A stretch of 64,000 nt of DNA, from the NCBI RefSeq assembly GCF_014287705.1, contig NZ_JACOOY010000017.1:1-64000 (forward strand). The letters are read 5' to 3'. This stretch comes from Dorea_D hominis. Lineage in GTDB: Bacteria; Bacillota; Clostridia; Lachnospirales; Lachnospiraceae. Below, one piece after another: positions 61,642 to 64,000 of the stretch; within the stretch, counting starts at the first letter, position 1, and each line of letters starts with the position of its first letter. The position numbers were made by a program, and so were the translations under genes. Under the pieces are notes generated by a model. It did not search any database, was not told where the DNA came from, and was given only the letters and a program-made list of their open reading frames with translations.

Positions 61642-63389
61642 GTACAAAAAAGCAGGACTGGGTTCTGTATCTTGTCTTTCTGCCATTTGTCTGGTGGGCG
61701 GCAGCGATTACCGCTTGTGCCATTACACCGGATAAGAATTTTATTCAAATCTTAGAAACGCTGAGCGAAAAACTCGAACAGCCGTTTTTTATCACGTATA
61801 CACCGTATACGTTCAAATGTATTCTGATATTCACAGCAGCCTATTTCTTAGGCATTGGTATTTATGAATCCCAAAAAAGAAATTATAGAAGAGGCGTGGA
61901 ACATGGTTCCGCAAAATGGGGCAACGTGTCCGAAATCTGCAGACGTTACTGCGAAAAGCAGTACACGCAGAATCTGCTTCTGACACAGCATTTCCGCATG
62001 GGACTGGATGGATATAAGCATAAACGAAATTTAAATGTGCTGGTAGTCGGAGGTTCCGGGGCAGGAAAGAGTCGGACCTATGCGATTCCGAACATCATGC
62101 AGTGCAACTGCTCGATGGTGATCACAGATCCGAAAGCGGAACTTCTGCGTAAAACAGGAGGTGTTCTGGAACGGAATGGATATGAAGTCCGGGTTTTTGA
62201 TTTGATCAATCCGGAGACTTCCTGGTGTTATAACCCGTTTGCGTATGTCCGGGATGATAAGGATGTACTGAAGCTGATCAATAACCTGATCCGCAACACG
62301 ACACCGAAAGGTGCACAAAGCTCGGATCCGTTCTGGGAAAAGTCAGAGACTGCACTTTTACAGGCACTTATGCTGTATTTACTGCATGAAGCTCCACCGG
62401 AAGAACAGAACTTCCCGATGATTATGGAAATGCTTGGAAGCGCACAGGTCAAAGAAGATGATGAGGATTACCAGTCACCATTGGACATTTTGTTTGAAAG
62501 ACTGGAAATGCGGGATCCAGAGAGTATTGCGGTCAAGCAGTATGCCATTTATAAGCAGGCGGCCGGAAAGACCGCAAAGTCTATTTTGATATCGGTTGGT
62601 GTCCGTCTGGCAGCTTTTAACCTGAAACAGATCGCCAATCTGACCTGTACGGACGAACTGGATTTATACAGTATCGGGGAGAAAAAAGTAGCACTGTTTT
62701 GCTGTATTCCGGATGCAGACACCAGTATGAATTATCTGGTCGGCATGATTTACAGTAATCTGTTTCAGACACTGTATTATGTAGCAGACCGGAAGTACGG
62801 AGGAAGGCTTCCAATTCCGGTACACTGTATTATGGATGAATGGCCAAACGTAGCCTTGCCGGATGATTTTGACAAGATTCTGGCAACCATGCGTTCCAGA
62901 GGGATTTCCTGCAGTATCATCATCCAGAACATCGCACAGATGAAAGCCTTGTTTAAAGACTCGTATGAGAGCCTTATCGGTAACTGTGATGAATTTTTAT
63001 ATCTGGGTGGAAATGAAAAAGAAGGACATAAGTATGTCTCGGAATTATTGGGAAAAGAGACATTGGATACCAATACCTACGGACAGACAAAAGGGCGTAG
63101 CGGCAGCTATTCGGTGAATTATCAGCAGACTGGAAGGGAACTTTTAACACCGGATGAAATACGGCTTTTAGATAACCGCAAAGCGATTTTGTTTATTCGT
63201 GGGGAGCGTCCGATCATGGACGATAAATATGATTTAAAAAAGCATGTGAATTTCAGATACACAGAGGACGGTGGTGCATCGCCTTATGATTATGCGAAAA
63301 CACCACTGGCTCACGACGACCTAAAGATTGACATTAACAGATTAGATGACTACGAACTGCTGTCTACCGAGGACATTCTTGGTGAATAG
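61638..63389 (+). CDS. VirD4/TcpA-type conjugative coupling ATPase
   Basis: About 583 residues if translation starts at ATA 61638, which gives MSTKKQDW (with initiator Met) and two membrane helices (WVLYLVFLPFVWWAAAITACA and FKCILIFTAAYFLGIGIY). The nearest regular start, GTG 61896, would delete both helices. Walker A VVGGSGAGKSRTYAI, Walker B-like CIMDEWPNVALP, FSD-like TLDTNTYG. It moves relaxase-DNA to the channel. One G-to-A change would convert the usual ATGA overlap into ATAA. Confidence 0.88.
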   Translation: MSTKKQDWVLYLVFLPFVWWAAAITACAITPDKNFIQILETLSEKLEQPFFITYTPYTFKCILIFTAAYFLGIGIYESQKRNYRRGVEHGSAKWGNVSEICRRYCEKQYTQNLLLTQHFRMGLDGYKHKRNLNVLVVGGSGAGKSRTYAIPNIMQCNCSMVITDPKAELLRKTGGVLERNGYEVRVFDLINPETSWCYNPFAYVRDDKDVLKLINNLIRNTTPKGAQSSDPFWEKSETALLQALMLYLLHEAPPEEQNFPMIMEMLGSAQVKEDDEDYQSPLDILFERLEMRDPESIAVKQYAIYKQAAGKTAKSILISVGVRLAAFNLKQIANLTCTDELDLYSIGEKKVALFCCIPDADTSMNYLVGMIYSNLFQTLYYVADRKYGGRLPIPVHCIMDEWPNVALPDDFDKILATMRSRGISCSIIIQNIAQMKALFKDSYESLIGNCDEFLYLGGNEKEGHKYVSELLGKETLDTNTYGQTKGRSGSYSVNYQQTGRELLTPDEIRLLDNRKAILFIRGERPIMDDKYDLKKHVNFRYTEDGGASPYDYAKTPLAHDDLKIDINRLDDYELLSTEDILGE

Positions 63390-63419
63390 CAGTTTTTTGA
63401 TGGATTGGAGTGATGTGTA

Positions 63420-63794
63420 TTGAAGAAATTTCTCACAGGAGAAAAGAATAGAACAAAAAAGAATACAACTGAAAAAATGACAACCCCGATGCCGATGGGG
63501 AGAAAACAGAAAAAGTGGATGAGTCTTTATATGGCACTGGTACTGACCGTAACGGTCGGAGCAACGACCGCATTCGCAGCCGGAGATCCGTTGTCCGTTA
63601 TCAATAACCTGTCTACTTTTATTTTTTCCCTGATTCGTGCAATCGGTTTGATTTTACTTGGGTTTGGCGTTGTGCAGGTTGGCCTGTCTTTAAAAAGCCA
63701 TGATCCAAGCCAGAGAGCCAATGGATTTCTGACACTGGCCGGAGGGGTAATTATTACGTTCGCTAAAGAAATCCTGGATCTGATCATGGCGTAA
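63420..63794 (+). CDS. VirB2-like conjugative pilin (Maff2-type)
   Basis: 124 residues from TTG 63420 (TTGGAG upstream). A basic N-terminus, one signal-like helix (MSLYMALVLTVTVGATTAFAAG) cleaved near AFAAG, and then two membrane helices (LIRAIGLILLGFGVVQVGL, FLTLAGGVIITFAKEIL). VirB2-type proteins form the mating pilus. Follows virD4 and precedes a virB6-like gene. Confidence 0.8.
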   Translation: MKKFLTGEKNRTKKNTTEKMTTPMPMGRKQKKWMSLYMALVLTVTVGATTAFAAGDPLSVINNLSTFIFSLIRAIGLILLGFGVVQVGLSLKSHDPSQRANGFLTLAGGVIITFAKEILDLIMA

Positions 63795-63881
63795 GCCTCT
63801 TTGAAAAAGTATATCAGGAGACAGCAGGAGTGCCGGAAGGTACTCCTGCATTTAAAAGTATGTTCAGGGAGGTGAGAGCTT

Positions 63882-64000
63882 TTGAGTGATAACTGGATTG
63901 TACAGAATCTAAACTCAGCACTATCCACATGGAGTGAAAAGATGGCAGAACTGTGGACTCTGCTGACTGAAAATCCGGCAACTTTTAAGGGTGGCGGCAT
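63882..64000 (+). CDS. VirB6/TrbL-like mating-channel protein, 5' part only
   Basis: TTG 63882 after GGGAGGTGAG. First 39 codons read SDNWIVQNLNSALSTWSEKM, then a W-rich stretch, cut by the window end. The N-terminal pattern and place directly after the VirB2-like gene match VirB6-like proteins of these ICEs. Confidence 0.6.
   Translation, partial: MSDNWIVQNLNSALSTWSEKMAELWTLLTENPATFKGGG

Larger units (their letters stand above)
20140..64000. mobile_element. Composite integrated element(s) inserted in tadA, continuing past the window
   Basis: From the tadA break onward no core gene is seen. Content is recombinases, ParB-like and ParM/ParR proteins, restriction-modification, conjugation genes and unknowns. 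The left half (to about 43320) is clearly more AT-rich than the conjugation half, so at least two elements are nested or adjacent. The left boundary is defined by the tadA break. The right boundary is not in the window. Confidence 0.7.
43397..64000 (+). mobile_element. Integrative conjugative element of the Tn1549-like group (left part)
   Basis: A run of rightward, closely spaced genes with higher GC than the preceding 23 kb. Order: ParM/ParR, RHH, methyltransferase, amidoligase/GGCT, surface protein, metK, Toprim, methyltransferase, oriT, MobC, relaxase, PcfB, VirD4, VirB2-like, VirB6-like. The content matches Lachnospiraceae conjugative elements. The mating-pair genes continue outside the window. 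No integrase of this half is seen here. Confidence 0.82.

Overview
The window is a chromosomal segment of a low-GC, Gram-positive, spore-forming Clostridia, most likely a Lachnospiraceae gut anaerobe. This rests on bofA, a cwlD-like amidase, a GH18 cortex-lysin-like protein, mecA, perR with a reverse rubrerythrin, ribosome binding sites of the AAGGAGG type, and a conjugative element of the type common in that family. Species cannot be assigned from the sequence alone.

Positions 1-20157 are ordinary core genome. They hold the 3' end of a 23S rRNA followed by seven tRNAs (Asp, Val, Tyr, Thr, fMet, Phe, Lys), and a yybP-ykoY-type Mn2+ riboswitch in front of a P-type ATPase. Next come an AI-2E/YtvI-type permease, a secreted beta-helix protein, rubrerythrin and PerR with operators, an NlpC/P60 hydrolase, a tandem DnaA-box cluster, DUF1858, mecA, a GH18 protein, a cwlD-like amidase, an Sua5/TsaC protein, upp, a dCMP deaminase, bofA and a phosphopantetheinyl transferase. 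A Tad-pilus operon (tadZ, tadA) starts last and is cut off inside tadA.

Positions about 20140-43320 are AT-rich accessory DNA built from several modules. (i) A leftward operon has a large serine recombinase, two genes that repeat its extra C-terminal domain, and two ParB-like genes. (ii) Two XRE regulators with palindromic operators precede an MmeI-like (type IIL) restriction-modification protein. (iii) A 500-nt hairpin-rich non-coding region follows. (iv) A Tn554/RIT-like set has three tyrosine recombinases, a TnpC-like protein and TnpV, then four tandem 23-bp repeats. (v) An SF1 helicase plus DUF2290 gene pair looks like a defence cassette. (vi) A membrane-protein gene lies between diverged inverted repeats. 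(vii) A class III nucleotidyl-cyclase-like gene has an inverted internal 94-nt segment flanked by perfect 10-bp inverted repeats. Flipping that segment on paper restores one 243-codon reading frame with all family motifs. This is the main discovery: an apparently phase-variable, currently OFF cyclase that could belong to a Pycsar-like defence system.

Positions about 43400-64000 are a higher-GC integrative conjugative element of the Tn1549-like group. It has ParM/ParR partition genes, a ribbon-helix-helix protein, a C5 methyltransferase, an amidoligase with a gamma-glutamylcyclotransferase, and a large thioester/Cna-B surface protein. It also has a metK copy, DUF3991/Toprim, a second DNA methyltransferase, a candidate oriT, MobC, a relaxase, PcfB, an ArdC-like protein, a VirD4 coupling protein, a VirB2-like pilin and the start of a VirB6-like gene. 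It continues beyond the window. Two of its genes (dcm-like and virD4-like) have ATA where ATG is expected.
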